DNA of 59,804 bases from Actinoplanes palleronii (GTDB taxonomy: Bacteria; Actinomycetota; Actinomycetes; Mycobacteriales; Micromonosporaceae), in the NCBI RefSeq assembly GCF_016862315.1, contig NZ_BOMS01000107.1:1-59804 (forward strand), in the 5' to 3' direction. Shown piece by piece: positions 41,368-49,877 of the stretch (its first letter is position 1; each line of letters begins with the position of its first letter). The notes under the pieces are model-generated. The model saw only the letters and a program-made list of their open reading frames with translations, had not been told where the DNA came from and did no database searches. The position numbers and the translations under genes are program-made.

Positions 41368-42194
41368 CTACCCGGCGCGCACCCGCGTGGTGACCGCGCC
41401 CAGATACGTCAGGGCCTGCTCGCTGCGGCTGCCGGGCGCGGCCGTGCCGACCTGCAGCTGCTGGCCGGGCGCGTCGCGTACGTCGAAGGTCTGGTAGGTC
41501 AGGTCGATCCGGCCCGCCTCGGGATGGTGGAAGGTCTTGTCGGTGCGCGGCAGCGCACCGACACCCTGCCGCGCCCAGCGCCCGGTGAACTCGGCGCGAT
41601 CCGCGAGATCCTCCAGGACGGCCAGGATGTCCGGGTCGGCCGGGAACAGCCCGGAGTTGCGGCGCAGCGCGTCGACCACCGCGTCGGCCGCGGCCGGCCA
41701 GTCGTCGAAGAACGCCGGCGCGCCCGGGTCGGTGAAGACCACCCGCACCATGCTGGGCCGCTCACCGAACGGCGCCAGCAGCGCCGCGCCGAGCGGGTTG
41801 GCCGCCAGCACGTCGAACGCCGGCCGAACACGTACGCGGCCGCCCGCGGGAACCCGTCCATCAGGGTCAGCAGCGCCGGGTGCACCCGGTCACCGGCGGT
41901 GGCCGGCGCGTCGCCCGGGCTGAGCCCGGCCAGCCGGAACAGGTGACCGCGGGTGTCCGCGTCGAACCGGAACACCCGCGCGATCGCGGCGAGCATCTGC
42001 GGCGAGGGGTGCCGCTCGCGGCCCTGTTCGAGGCGGGCGTAGTAGTCGGCGCTGACCCCGGCCAGCACGGCGACCTCCTCCCGGCGCAGGCCCGGCACCC
42101 GGCGATTCCCGCTGGTGAGCAGGCCGGTGTCGGCCGGGTCGACCTGCGCCCGGCGGGCGCGCAGGAACTGTCCGAGCGGGCTCACGTCAACCAT
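41368..42194 (-). pseudogene. XRE/MmyB-like regulator broken by a one-base frameshift
   Basis: The first 125 residues hold an XRE helix-turn-helix (LGQFLRARRAQVDP; LRREEVAVLAGVSADYYARLEQG) and the start of an MmyB-like ligand domain. Frame 1 becomes nonsense at YVFGRR near 41825. The proper continuation (DVLAANPLGAALLAPFGER and on to TTRVRAG) lies in the next frame and stops at 41368. One missing base between about 41816 and 41826 explains it: inserting one restores YVFGRR-F-DVLAANPLG. It may be a real pseudogene or a sequencing error. It is convergent with the EthD gene. Confidence 0.82.
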
Positions 42195-42203
42195 GCCGCG
42201 AGC

Positions 42204-43655
42204 CTAGGCAGCCGGCTCCTCGGCGCACGCGAGCGGGGTCGGGCGCGCGACGAAGGCGTACGCAATCCGCTCCTGCCACGGCGCGGCCTCCTCGAGCCGC
42301 GCGGCGACCTGGATCAGCAGGTCCTCGCGGCCGTGACCGGCGACGACCTGCACCCCGATCGGCAACCCCTCAGCGCTGTGCCCGAGCGGCAGGCTCACCG
42401 CGGGCTGACCGCTGACGTTGAACACCGACGTGAACGGCCCGTAACCGAGCATCACCTCGAGCCATCCGGCGACTGACTGCAACGGATCGTCGTAGCGCAG
42501 CGTGCCGTGCGGCGCGGGCAGCTGCGCCAGCGTCGGCGTCACCAGCAGGTCGAACCGGGTGAAGAACGCCCCGACCGCCCGGCTCACCCGGTTCTGCGCG
42601 TCCAGCCGGGCCATCAGCTCCAGCGCGCCGAGCCCGCGGGTCTCCGCGATGACCTGCCGGGAGACCGCCTCCAGCAGGAGCGGGTCCGTTGGGCGGGGTC
42701 CGCTCAGAAACGCCGCGCCGATCGCGGAGAGCTCCGCGCGCAGCGCCTGCACCGCGTCGGCCCCGTCCACCGCCGGCGCGGCCTCGCTCACGTCGTGGCC
42801 CATCCGCTCCAGCAGCCGGGCGGTCCGCTCGGTCGCGGCCGCCACCTGGGCGTCGACCGGCACACCCGACCAGGCCCGGGTGGTCACCGCGACCCGCAGC
42901 CGGCCCGGCTCGGCGGTCAGCTCGTCGGCGTAGGGCCGGTGCGGCGGCGCCGCGGTGTACTTGTCGCCGACGCCGGGGCCGTGCACCGCGTCGAGCAGGT
43001 GCGCGGAATCCCGGACGGTGCGGGTCAACGCGAACTCGGCGGCCATCCCGAACATCGGTTCGCCGAGATCCGGCCCGCACGCGACCCGGCCGCGACTCGG
43101 TTTGAGGCCGACCAGGCCGCAGCACGAGGCGGGCACCCGGATCGAACCGGCACCGTCGCTGGCGTGCGCCACCGGCACCGCGCCCGCCGCGACCAGGGCC
43201 GCCGCGCCGCCGCTGGAGCCGCCGGCACCCCGGTCGAGGTCCCACGGGTTGCGGGTGACGCCGTAACGCACCGACTCGGTGGCGAAACTGAGCAGCATCT
43301 CCGGGACCGTGGTCTGACCGAGAGTGGCCAGGCCCGCCGCCCGGAACCGGCACATCAGGTCACTGTCGTGCCCGGCGACCGCGTGCCGGATGGCGCGGCT
43401 GCCCAGCGCGAACGGGACACCGGCCGCCATCGGCCCGCCGTCCTTGAGCAGGAACGGCACGCCCGCGAACGGCCCGTCCGCGGCGTGCGCGAGCGGGCGC
43501 GGGAACAGCGGCAGCGACAGCCCGTTCAGCGCGGCGTTCGCGGTCTCCAGGGCGCGCCGGGCGGCGTCCTCGACCTCGGCCGGCGTCACCTCGCCGGCGG
43601 CCATCAGCCCGCGCAGGCCGAGCGCGTCGTAGCGGGCGTACTCGTCCGGTTGCAT
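42204..43655 (-). CDS. Amidase (amidase signature family)
   Basis: A 483-residue serine hydrolase. The Ser-cisSer-Lys triad is present: VPFLLKDGG near residue 70, GAGGSSGGAAAL near 145, and SDGAGSIRVPAS near 168. The C-terminal GLPIGVQVVAGHGRED is typical of the family. It hydrolyses amide or related bonds; the substrate is unknown. It is divergent from the LuxR gene at 43731, with a gap of about 75 bases. Confidence 0.9.
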   Translation of the reverse strand: MQPDEYARYDALGLRGLMAAGEVTPAEVEDAARRALETANAALNGLSLPLFPRPLAHAADGPFAGVPFLLKDGGPMAAGVPFALGSRAIRHAVAGHDSDLMCRFRAAGLATLGQTTVPEMLLSFATESVRYGVTRNPWDLDRGAGGSSGGAAALVAAGAVPVAHASDGAGSIRVPASCCGLVGLKPSRGRVACGPDLGEPMFGMAAEFALTRTVRDSAHLLDAVHGPGVGDKYTAAPPHRPYADELTAEPGRLRVAVTTRAWSGVPVDAQVAAATERTARLLERMGHDVSEAAPAVDGADAVQALRAELSAIGAAFLSGPRPTDPLLLEAVSRQVIAETRGLGALELMARLDAQNRVSRAVGAFFTRFDLLVTPTLAQLPAPHGTLRYDDPLQSVAGWLEVMLGYGPFTSVFNVSGQPAVSLPLGHSAEGLPIGVQVVAGHGREDLLIQVAARLEEAAPWQERIAYAFVARPTPLACAEEPAA

Positions 43656-43730
43656 GCCGCGAGCCTGCCGCGCCCGGCGGCGCCGGAAAATCCCGAGACC
43701 TGGGGATGGCCGGTGGGCAGACTCGAGGGC

Positions 43731-44693
43731 ATGTCACTGGCCGCTTTCGGCTCCGCCGTTTCGGGTACGGCCGGCCGCACCGTCCCGCACGACGGCTACC
43801 AGCTGCGCGCCCTCGACCCGATCACCGGCGTCGGCTGCCTCGCCGTGACCGAGAACGCCTACCGCCCGTCGGCGGCCCGCCGCCTCGAGATCAACGACGC
43901 CGGCGGCCGCGACCTGCACTCCCTGGCCGCTCTGACCGGCGCGGGCCGGCGCGTCGGCGTGCTGGGCACCGGCGCCCGCGCGGAACGCCACAGCGAACGC
44001 CTGCACGACCTGATGGCCGCCGACGGCTTCGGCAGCGAGCTGCGCGTCGCCCTGGTCCACGCCGGCATCACCTGGGGCACCCTCACCCTGCTCCGCGAAC
44101 GCGGCAGCCGGCCCTTCTCCCCGGCCGACGCCGACCGCGCCGAGCGACTGTCCGCACCGCTGGCCGTCGCCCTGAAGAACTTCGTCACCAGCCGCCCGCC
44201 GCGCCCCTTCACCCACCGGTCCGCTCCCGGCGTCGTCGTGGTCGAGGCCGACGACGGTGTACGCCCGACCGCCGCCGGCCGCGCCTGGCTGGCCCGGCTG
44301 CTCCCGCCGTCCGCGGCCACCGACGACGACACGCTCTTCGCCAACCTGTGGAGCGTCGTGTACGCCGCGCGGCGCACCGGCGGCGAGGCGCTCACCCGCA
44401 TCCCGGCCGGTGGCGGCTGGCTCGCCATGCACGCCCAGCCCCTCGACGCCGCGCTGGTCGTCACGATCCAACCGGCCGCCGCCGACCAGCTGCTCCCGGC
44501 GTTCGCGGCCTGGCACGACCTCACCGCGCGGGAACGGACCGTCCTCGACCAGGTGCGCGCCGGTCGGGCCGCCAAGCAGATCGCCACCCGGCTGCGACTG
44601 TCGCCGTACACGGTCAACGACCACCTCAAGGCGATCTACCGCAAGACCGGCGTCAGCGGCCGCGACGAGCTGCTCGCCGCGCTCACTTGCTGA
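43731..44693 (+). CDS. LuxR family transcriptional regulator
   Basis: A 320-residue regulator with a GAF-like N-terminal region (residues 75-150) and a clear LuxR helix-turn-helix at the C-terminus: DLTARERTVLDQVRAGRAAK, then QIATRLRLSPYTVNDHLKAI near 265-305. The ATG at 43731 has GAGGGC next to it; a GTG at 43713 is the alternative. It is divergent from the amidase gene and may control it. Its 3' end overlaps the convergent small membrane protein by 11 bases. Confidence 0.82.
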   Translation: MSLAAFGSAVSGTAGRTVPHDGYQLRALDPITGVGCLAVTENAYRPSAARRLEINDAGGRDLHSLAALTGAGRRVGVLGTGARAERHSERLHDLMAADGFGSELRVALVHAGITWGTLTLLRERGSRPFSPADADRAERLSAPLAVALKNFVTSRPPRPFTHRSAPGVVVVEADDGVRPTAAGRAWLARLLPPSAATDDDTLFANLWSVVYAARRTGGEALTRIPAGGGWLAMHAQPLDAALVVTIQPAAADQLLPAFAAWHDLTARERTVLDQVRAGRAAKQIATRLRLSPYTVNDHLKAIYRKTGVSGRDELLAALTC

Positions 44694-44922
44694 TCGCGAC
44701 CGCCCGTTCGATCAGGTGCCAGGCGAACAGGCCCGCGACGGTCAGCGGGACCAGCACGTACCACTCGCCCAGCACGCCGAAGTCGCCCGTGCGCCCCATC
44801 GTGTGCAGGACACTGACCAGAGCGAGCGGGCCGCACGCGGCGGCGATCGCCAGGCGGCGGAGCCAGATGCGGGTGCGGCTGGTGGCGGCCGGCTGCGGTG
44901 CCGGGTGGTTGTCGATGTCCAT
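44683..44922 (-). CDS. Small two-helix membrane protein
   Basis: A 79-residue protein with two hydrophobic helices (LRRLAIAAACGPLALVSVL and WYVLVPLTVAGLFAWHL) and a short polar N-terminus. No family is recognised. It overlaps the convergent LuxR gene by 11 bases. Codon use looks coding, but the call rests mainly on the helix pattern. Confidence 0.55.
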   Translation of the reverse strand: MDIDNHPAPQPAATSRTRIWLRRLAIAAACGPLALVSVLHTMGRTGDFGVLGEWYVLVPLTVAGLFAWHLIERAVAISK

Positions 44923-44978
44923 GCGAGAAGTCTGACCGTCCCGCGGCGTCGGCGGATCTGACCACGGTCGGAATCGCG

Positions 44979-44998
44979 CCTATACCCCTGGATATAGG
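44979..44998. promoter_or_regulatory. Inverted repeat upstream of the deacetylase gene
   Basis: CCTATA-N8-TATAGG lies in the 211-base divergent region between the small membrane protein and the polysaccharide deacetylase, in a locally AT-rich stretch. It is a candidate operator; nothing identifies its protein. Confidence 0.35.
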
Positions 44999-45133
44999 TC
45001 CGCGGGGCTCGCAGCGGGATTTCCCAGCCTGACGAACAGAAAGAATCGATAGGTTTCATCCTTTTGGGGGAAATTCGACAGTCAGTGCTAGCGTCGCCCG
45101 CTGGCAGGTCAGTCGTCGATGCGGAGGTTCCTG

Positions 45134-46777
45134 ATGCCCGCCGAGCCCAGTGGGACAACACCCGGCGGCAGCACGCCCGAAGAGACCGACGAGGCCACCG
45201 TGGTGATGCCCGCGGCCCCTCTTCCGGACGAGCCCACCGCAGTAATTTCCGCCGACGACCCGACGGTGCCGCTGGTGCCACCGGTCCCGGACGAGACCAC
45301 CGCGCCGGAGCCCGCAGATGAGCCCACCGTGGCGCTCGTCGCGGACGAGACCACCGCGCTGGTAGTTACGGACGACACCACCGCGCCCATCGTTGCGGAT
45401 GAGTCCACTGTGGCCTCGGACGAGGTCAGCGTGCCGCCGGCCGCCGACGAGGCCACCGTGGCGTTCAGCGCGGCCGAGGCGACGGCTGCCGCCTCATCCC
45501 CGGACGACGAGACCACCATGCTGGTGTCCGCCGCGGAGGCAGCGCCCGCAGACGACGCGACCGTGGCGATCGCCGCCACCGCGCCACCGGCCGACGAGAC
45601 CACGGTGGTGGTGTCCGCCGCGGAGGCGGCAGCCCTGGCGACGCCCGTCGACGACGCGACCGTGGCGATCGTCGCCGCCCCGCCGGTGGCTGACGAGGCC
45701 ACCGTCGCGATGACCGTCACCCCGCCGCCGGACGAGGCGACGATCGCGTGGTCCGCACCGACACCCGCCCGCACCACCACGCCTGCCGCTCCGCCCGCCC
45801 GCGCCTCCACCCCCGCCCGCGCCCCGGCGCCCGCACCCGCCCGCCTCCCGGCATCTGCCCGCGCCTCCGCGCCCGCCGACGAGGAAGCCACCACGTGGCT
45901 GGCGGCCGGTCTCGGCAGCGCACCGGTCGCCCCGGCGGCCCCGGTCCGGATCGGCGGCATCGCCGTGTCCCGGCGCCGGTTGATCCTCGGGCTCTCCGGC
46001 GTCGCCGGCGCCGCGGCCCTGACCGCGGGTGCGGTCGCCATCCACGGCGCGACCACCGAATCCAGCACGGCCCCGGGCAAACCCGCCCCCGCCGGACCCG
46101 CGGTCGTCACCTCCCGCACACCGGAGAAGGCGCAAGTCACCGCCTCCCCGGTGCCGGTCCAGCGCAAGCCGCTCTCCACGCTCGCCGAGTACACCAAGGC
46201 CGCCGGCCTGCCGGCGTTCCCCTCCGACGCGATCGCCCTGACCATCGACGACGGCCCGCACCCGATCTGGACCCCGAAGATCCTGCAGCTGCTCGAGAAG
46301 TACCAGGTCCCGGCGATGTTCTGCATGATCGGCAACCAGGTCCTCGGCCACGAGGCGGTCGCCAAGATGGTCACCGGCGACGGCCATCAGCTGGCCAACC
46401 ACACCTGGAGCCACCCCACCGAGCTGGGCGAGAAGTCGAAGTCCCTCGCCCAGAAGGAAATCCACCGCGCGCAGAAGAAAATCACCAACACCACGGGGTA
46501 CGTCCCGAAGCTCTTCCGCTCCCCCGGCGGCGACTGGTCCCCGCACCTGCTGGGCGAGGTGGCCAAGGCCGGCCTGCTCCCCCTGGACTGGAGCAACGAC
46601 CCCCGGGACTGGACCCAACCGGGCGCCGGCAAAATCGAGAAGCGCATGCTGGCCGCCAAACCAGGCCAGATCCTCCTCTGCCACGACGGCGGCGGCGACC
46701 GCTCCCAGACCTACAAGGCCCTGAGCGTCGTCCTCCCCGCCCTGAAGGCCCGAGGCCTCACGTTCGTCGCCCTCTGA
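45134..46777 (+). CDS. Polysaccharide deacetylase with long Thr-repeat tail and internal signal-anchor
   Basis: A 547-residue protein. Residues 365-545 are a NodB-type deacetylase (carbohydrate esterase 4): LTIDDGPHP, NHTWSHPTEL, FRSPGGDW and LLCHDGGGDRS are all intact. A membrane segment near 283-305 is preceded by SRRRLILG, which looks like a Tat motif, but some 278 residues from the N-terminus. Residues 15-275 are a proline/alanine-rich tail with about sixteen short repeats such as DEATVA and ADETTVV. GGAGG seven bases before the ATG at 45134 fixes the start. The tail should be cytoplasmic and the enzyme outside, acting on cell-wall or exopolysaccharide N-acetyl groups. Confidence 0.85.
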   Translation: MPAEPSGTTPGGSTPEETDEATVVMPAAPLPDEPTAVISADDPTVPLVPPVPDETTAPEPADEPTVALVADETTALVVTDDTTAPIVADESTVASDEVSVPPAADEATVAFSAAEATAAASSPDDETTMLVSAAEAAPADDATVAIAATAPPADETTVVVSAAEAAALATPVDDATVAIVAAPPVADEATVAMTVTPPPDEATIAWSAPTPARTTTPAAPPARASTPARAPAPAPARLPASARASAPADEEATTWLAAGLGSAPVAPAAPVRIGGIAVSRRRLILGLSGVAGAAALTAGAVAIHGATTESSTAPGKPAPAGPAVVTSRTPEKAQVTASPVPVQRKPLSTLAEYTKAAGLPAFPSDAIALTIDDGPHPIWTPKILQLLEKYQVPAMFCMIGNQVLGHEAVAKMVTGDGHQLANHTWSHPTELGEKSKSLAQKEIHRAQKKITNTTGYVPKLFRSPGGDWSPHLLGEVAKAGLLPLDWSNDPRDWTQPGAGKIEKRMLAAKPGQILLCHDGGGDRSQTYKALSVVLPALKARGLTFVAL

Positions 46778-46790
46778 GCCGGGTGCACCG

Positions 46791-46821
46791 AGGGGACGGC
46801 CCGCGGTACGGACCGTCCCCT
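46791..46821. terminator. Terminator after the deacetylase gene
   Basis: AGGGGACGG (46791-46799) pairs with CCGTCCCCT (46813-46821) over a 13-base loop, between the convergent deacetylase and VOC genes. It probably works in both directions. Confidence 0.75.
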
Positions 46822-46830
46822 GCCGTGGTG

Positions 46831-47214
46831 TTACCTGGCGGCTCGTTCGGCGGCGCTGCGCTCCACGCAGAACTCGTTGCCTTCCGGGTCGGTCAGGGTG
46901 ACCCAGCCGGTGCCGTCCGGGCGGCGGTGGTCGCCGAAGAGCTTCGCGCCGATCGCGATCAGCCGGTCGACCTCTTCGTCGCGGGTGCGGTCCTGCGGTT
47001 GCAGGTCCAGGTGGACGCGGTTCTTGACCGCCTTGCCGTCCGCCACCCGGATGAACAGCATCGACGGCTGCCCATCGGCGCTCAGTGACGCTTCCGGGTC
47101 GCCCGGCTGGTCGTCGTCGCTCAGCGGACGGTCGACCACCTGCGACCAGAACTGGGCCAGCTCGTACGGATCACCGGTCGTGTCGAAGGTGATGTGGTTG
47201 ATGCCTGAAGCCAT
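46831..47214 (-). CDS. VOC/glyoxalase-like protein
   Basis: A 127-residue protein of the vicinal-oxygen-chelate superfamily (INHITFDTTGDPYELAQFW at the N-terminus, VHLDLQPQD in the middle, TLTDPEGNEFCVE at the C-terminus). Members bind small ligands or act as glyoxalase or bleomycin-resistance-type proteins; this subgroup is uncharacterised. The ATG at 47214 has GGAGAG upstream and is preferred to a TTG at 47226. Confidence 0.82.
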   Translation of the reverse strand: MASGINHITFDTTGDPYELAQFWSQVVDRPLSDDDQPGDPEASLSADGQPSMLFIRVADGKAVKNRVHLDLQPQDRTRDEEVDRLIAIGAKLFGDHRRPDGTGWVTLTDPEGNEFCVERSAAERAAR

Positions 47215-47255
47215 CGCACTCTCCAAAGTGGATGAATGCGCCCCGGGTCACAGCA

Positions 47256-47335
47256 GGTCAGCGGTGCTGGCGAAGGGGCGCGGGAGACTGGTAAGTGAAC
47301 ATCTCAACCACACCTCCCCTCGCCACGGGCTGACC
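47256..47335. other. Structured intergenic element
   Basis: Nested complementary segments: GGTCAGC (47256) with GCTGACC (47329), GGCGAaGGGG (47269) with CCCCTCGCC (47316), and GAGA with TCTC inside. Together they could fold into one long interrupted stem of about 80 bases between the MarR stop and the VOC start. Function unknown; it could be the MarR terminator. Confidence 0.35.
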
Positions 47336-47380
47336 GCCTGATCTTGACACTCGCCCGCCGGGCCGCGCAACCCGGCCAGG

Positions 47381-47830
47381 TCAGTACTTGTCGCCGCAGG
47401 AGGCGACGTCGGCGACCTTGTCCAGCAGTCGCTCCAACTGAGCGCGCTCCTCGGGCGACAGCGCGGCGAACAGGTCGTCGTCCGCGCCGGCCAGGACATC
47501 GTCGACGGACTGCAGGGTGCCGGTGCCCTTCGCGGTGATGGTGACGATGTGGCGGCGGCGGTCGGCCGTGTCGCGCTGCCGGGACGCCAGGCCCAGGCTC
47601 TCCAACTCGTTGAGGACCGCGACCAGCGCGCTCGGATCCACGCCGAGCAGGTCGATCAGCGCCTGCTGGTTGACCGGGCCGTCGGCCAGGTGCCGCAGCG
47701 TGAACTCGGAACGCATGGTGAGCCCCTGAGCGGCCAGGGCCTCACGGACCCGGGCACTGGCGACCGCGCCGCGGCCGGCCAGCAGCACGCCCAACGGGGC
47801 CGGAAGCGCGGTGCGCGCGGTCGAAGCCAT
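47381..47830 (-). CDS. MarR family transcriptional regulator
   Basis: A 149-residue winged-helix regulator. The recognition region (NQQALIDLLGVDPSALVAVL) and the wing (GLASRQRDTADRRRHIVTIT) are typical of MarR proteins. A C-terminal cysteine (ASCGDKY) is the only one present. It is divergent from the DoxX-like gene, with a palindrome between them, so it probably represses both. Confidence 0.88.
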   Translation of the reverse strand: MASTARTALPAPLGVLLAGRGAVASARVREALAAQGLTMRSEFTLRHLADGPVNQQALIDLLGVDPSALVAVLNELESLGLASRQRDTADRRRHIVTITAKGTGTLQSVDDVLAGADDDLFAALSPEERAQLERLLDKVADVASCGDKY

Positions 47831-47870
47831 GCCGCCATCATAACCAGCACCCCGATTGTTGCTCTGGAAT

Positions 47871-47894
47871 AATCGTTGTAGGCTTCCAACGATT
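47871..47894. promoter_or_regulatory. Inverted repeat between marR-like and doxX-like genes
   Basis: AATCGTTG-N8-CAACGATT, perfect arms, in the 92-base divergent region. It is the probable binding site of the MarR-type regulator. Confidence 0.65.
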
Positions 47895-47922
47895 TCCAGC
47901 GCACCATCATTTGGGAGATGCC

Positions 47923-48273
47923 ATGTTTGTTGCCTACGTCGTCGCCGCTGTCGTGTTCGGGCTGGCCAACGTCAACTCCGCCGTCGCGAAGTTCCGCAGG
48001 GTCGAGCGGGTCACCACGGTGCTGACCACGTCGGGTGTCCCCGAGTCGTGGTTCGTGCCGCTGGGTCTGTTGAACCTCGCCGGCGGGATCGGCCTGCTGA
48101 TCGGGATCGCGTGGCGGCCGCTGGGCATCGCCGCGGCGGCCGGCCTGGTGCTGTATTTCGCCGGCGCGGTGCTCGCCCACGTGCGGGTCAAGGACACCAA
48201 GGGCATCCCGCTGCCCGCCGCACTCATGGCCGTCGGGATGCTCACGCTGGCACTCGCCATCGCCTCGGCCTGA
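47923..48273 (+). CDS. DoxX-like membrane protein
   Basis: A 116-residue protein with four hydrophobic helices and the DoxX-like pattern (FGLANVNSAVAKFRRVERV near the N-terminus, LLNLAGGIGLLIGIAW in the middle, FAGAVLAHVRVKDTKG late). GGGAG upstream supports the ATG at 47923. Its job is unknown; it is often placed under MarR or TetR control, as here. Confidence 0.85.
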   Translation: MFVAYVVAAVVFGLANVNSAVAKFRRVERVTTVLTTSGVPESWFVPLGLLNLAGGIGLLIGIAWRPLGIAAAAGLVLYFAGAVLAHVRVKDTKGIPLPAALMAVGMLTLALAIASA

Positions 48274-48275
48274 GC

Positions 48276-48297
48276 CCGGAAGGCGCGCCGCTTCCGG
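48276..48297 (+). terminator. Hairpin after the DoxX-like gene
   Basis: CCGGAAG (48276-48282) and CTTCCGG (48291-48297) form a seven-base stem three bases after the stop codon. Confidence 0.5.
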
Positions 48298-48300
48298 CCC

Positions 48301-48430
48301 CCCGGCTGGCGCTCAGGGGTGCCTCACGACCGTTGAGACACCCCTGAGCACCAGCCGCGGCCCGCTCCCGGAACCCGGCTGGCATCCAGGGGTGCCTCAC
48401 GACCGTTGAGACACCCCTGAGCACCAGCCG
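48301..48430. repeat. Tandem pair of 57-bp hairpin repeats, period 73 bp
   Basis: Copies at 48301-48357 and 48374-48430 differ at only three neighbouring positions. Each can fold: GGCTGG and CTCAGGGGTG on the left pair with CACCCCTGAG and CCAGCC on the right (less perfectly in copy 2), with an inner CTCA/TGAG pair around a seven-base loop. They lie between the convergent DoxX-like and AraC genes. They may be a dispersed palindromic element of this genome or a doubled bidirectional terminator. Confidence 0.85.
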
Positions 48431-48522
48431 GGGGCCGCGAGCGACCGGCCGCCGCGCGCCGCGAGCACGCCAGGACCGCGCCGCGGCCAGACGAGAACGT
48501 CAGCTGACTGAAACGCGAGGTG

Positions 48523-49308
48523 TCAGCTTTCGGGAGTGACGGCGCTCCGGTAGGCGCTCGGGGTCAACCCGAGGATCGTGCTGAAGTCGCTGCTCAGGTG
48601 GGCCTGGTCCGCGTAGCCGAGCTGGGCCGCCAGCTCCGCCAAGCTGGTACCCGGATCATCCCGCAACTGCTGGGCCGCCTCCTGCAACCGCCGCCGCCGG
48701 ATCATCGTGAGCGGCGGAAGACCCACATACCGCCGGGCCAGGCGCTGCACCGTGCGGGTCGAGACGTGCAAACGCGCGGCGACGTCCTCGACCCGCAGCA
48801 CCGCCGGGTCGGCGTCGATCAGCTCGGCCATCGCATTGGCGAGCAAAGCCTCCGGGCTGGGCGCCGGCACCACACCGGCCAGCCAGTCCGCGAACGCGTC
48901 GACTGCCAGGCGATGCCGGTCGGCCGGGCCGGTCATCGCCTCGGTGACCCATTTCTGCAGGTCAGGCAGGTCCACCGGCTGGGCGGTGTCCTTCAGCTCC
49001 GCGGGCGCCGCCGTGAAGGCCGGCACCGCGGCCGGGCGCAGCAGCGCGCCGACCGCCCAGCCCGTACCGGAAAGGTCGCGGTGCGAACGGCGGGTCGACG
49101 GGCCGGAGAGCTCCACCCCGTCCGGGCCGACGACCAGGTTCGAGGCGGGGAAGGCGATCAGGTACTGACGGGACACCCGGCCGGGCGCGATCTGCCACTC
49201 CGGGATCCAGAACCACCGCACCAGCGCGGCCACCGACGCGGGCGGCGGCAGGCGCGCGAACGTCGGCAGCCGCACCGGGTACAGCACGCCACGGTGCTCC
49301 TGGCTCAC
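48523..49308 (-). CDS. AraC family transcriptional regulator
   Basis: A 261-residue regulator with an AraC helix-turn-helix at the C-terminus (RVEDVAARLHVSTRTVQRLA, then LAELAAQLGYADQAHLSSDF, then LGLTPSAYR). The N-terminal 120 residues resemble the DUF6597 ligand domain of similar regulators. The start is one of three clustered GTG codons (49308, 49314, 49317). It is divergent from the VOC gene at 49378 and probably controls it. Confidence 0.85.
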   Translation of the reverse strand: MSQEHRGVLYPVRLPTFARLPPPASVAALVRWFWIPEWQIAPGRVSRQYLIAFPASNLVVGPDGVELSGPSTRRSHRDLSGTGWAVGALLRPAAVPAFTAAPAELKDTAQPVDLPDLQKWVTEAMTGPADRHRLAVDAFADWLAGVVPAPSPEALLANAMAELIDADPAVLRVEDVAARLHVSTRTVQRLARRYVGLPPLTMIRRRRLQEAAQQLRDDPGTSLAELAAQLGYADQAHLSSDFSTILGLTPSAYRSAVTPES

Positions 49309-49377
49309 GGTCACCACCGTACAAGCTGTCGCGTATCTCCAAGGAATCCGCCGGTGGCCGCACCTAGCGTTAGGGCC

Positions 49378-49875
49378 ATGACTACGACCGATAAAGCCGC
49401 TACCGGCGAATACACCACCAACGGCACCCCGCACGGCGCCACCAGCCTGACCCCGTTCCTGGTCATCCCGGACGCCCGCGGCGCGATCGACTTCTACCGG
49501 GACGTCTTCGGCGCCCGGGTCGTGGACGTGACCGAGATGGGCGGCGTGGTGGCGCACGCCGTGCTCGACTTCGGCAGCGGGCTGCTGCAGCTCGGCGAGC
49601 CGATCGAGTCCTACGGCCTGGTGCCGCCGCCCGCCGGGGAGCAGGACTGCTACTCGATCGGGATGTACTGCCCGGATGTCGACGCGGTGCTCGCCAAGGC
49701 CGAGGCGGCCGGTGCGACGGTGCGGGAACCGGCTGCCACGTTCGTGTCGGGCGACCGGTTCGCGAGCGTGCGGGACCCGTTCGGCGTCCGCTGGTCGATC
49801 ATGACTCGGGTCGAGGACCTCTCCGAGAAGGAGAGCGCCGAGCGGGTCGCCAAGTGGGCCGCCGAACAGGGCTGA
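49378..49875 (+). CDS. VOC family protein (PhnB/glyoxalase-like)
   Basis: A 165-residue VOC protein. The N-terminus (TPFLVIPDARGAIDFYRDVF) and the C-terminal half (DRFASVRDPFGVRWSIMTR) match the glyoxalase/PhnB-like subgroup. It has one clear beta-alpha-beta-beta-beta pair set. The substrate is unknown. It is divergent from the AraC gene and convergent with the BNR-repeat gene, two bases away. Confidence 0.85.
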   Translation: MTTTDKAATGEYTTNGTPHGATSLTPFLVIPDARGAIDFYRDVFGARVVDVTEMGGVVAHAVLDFGSGLLQLGEPIESYGLVPPPAGEQDCYSIGMYCPDVDAVLAKAEAAGATVREPAATFVSGDRFASVRDPFGVRWSIMTRVEDLSEKESAERVAKWAAEQG

Positions 49876-49877
49876 AA

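Noticed and set aside
48301..48430. Possible CRISPR array
   Set aside because: Only two copies, each a long hairpin, with a 16-base spacer; there are no cas genes in the window.
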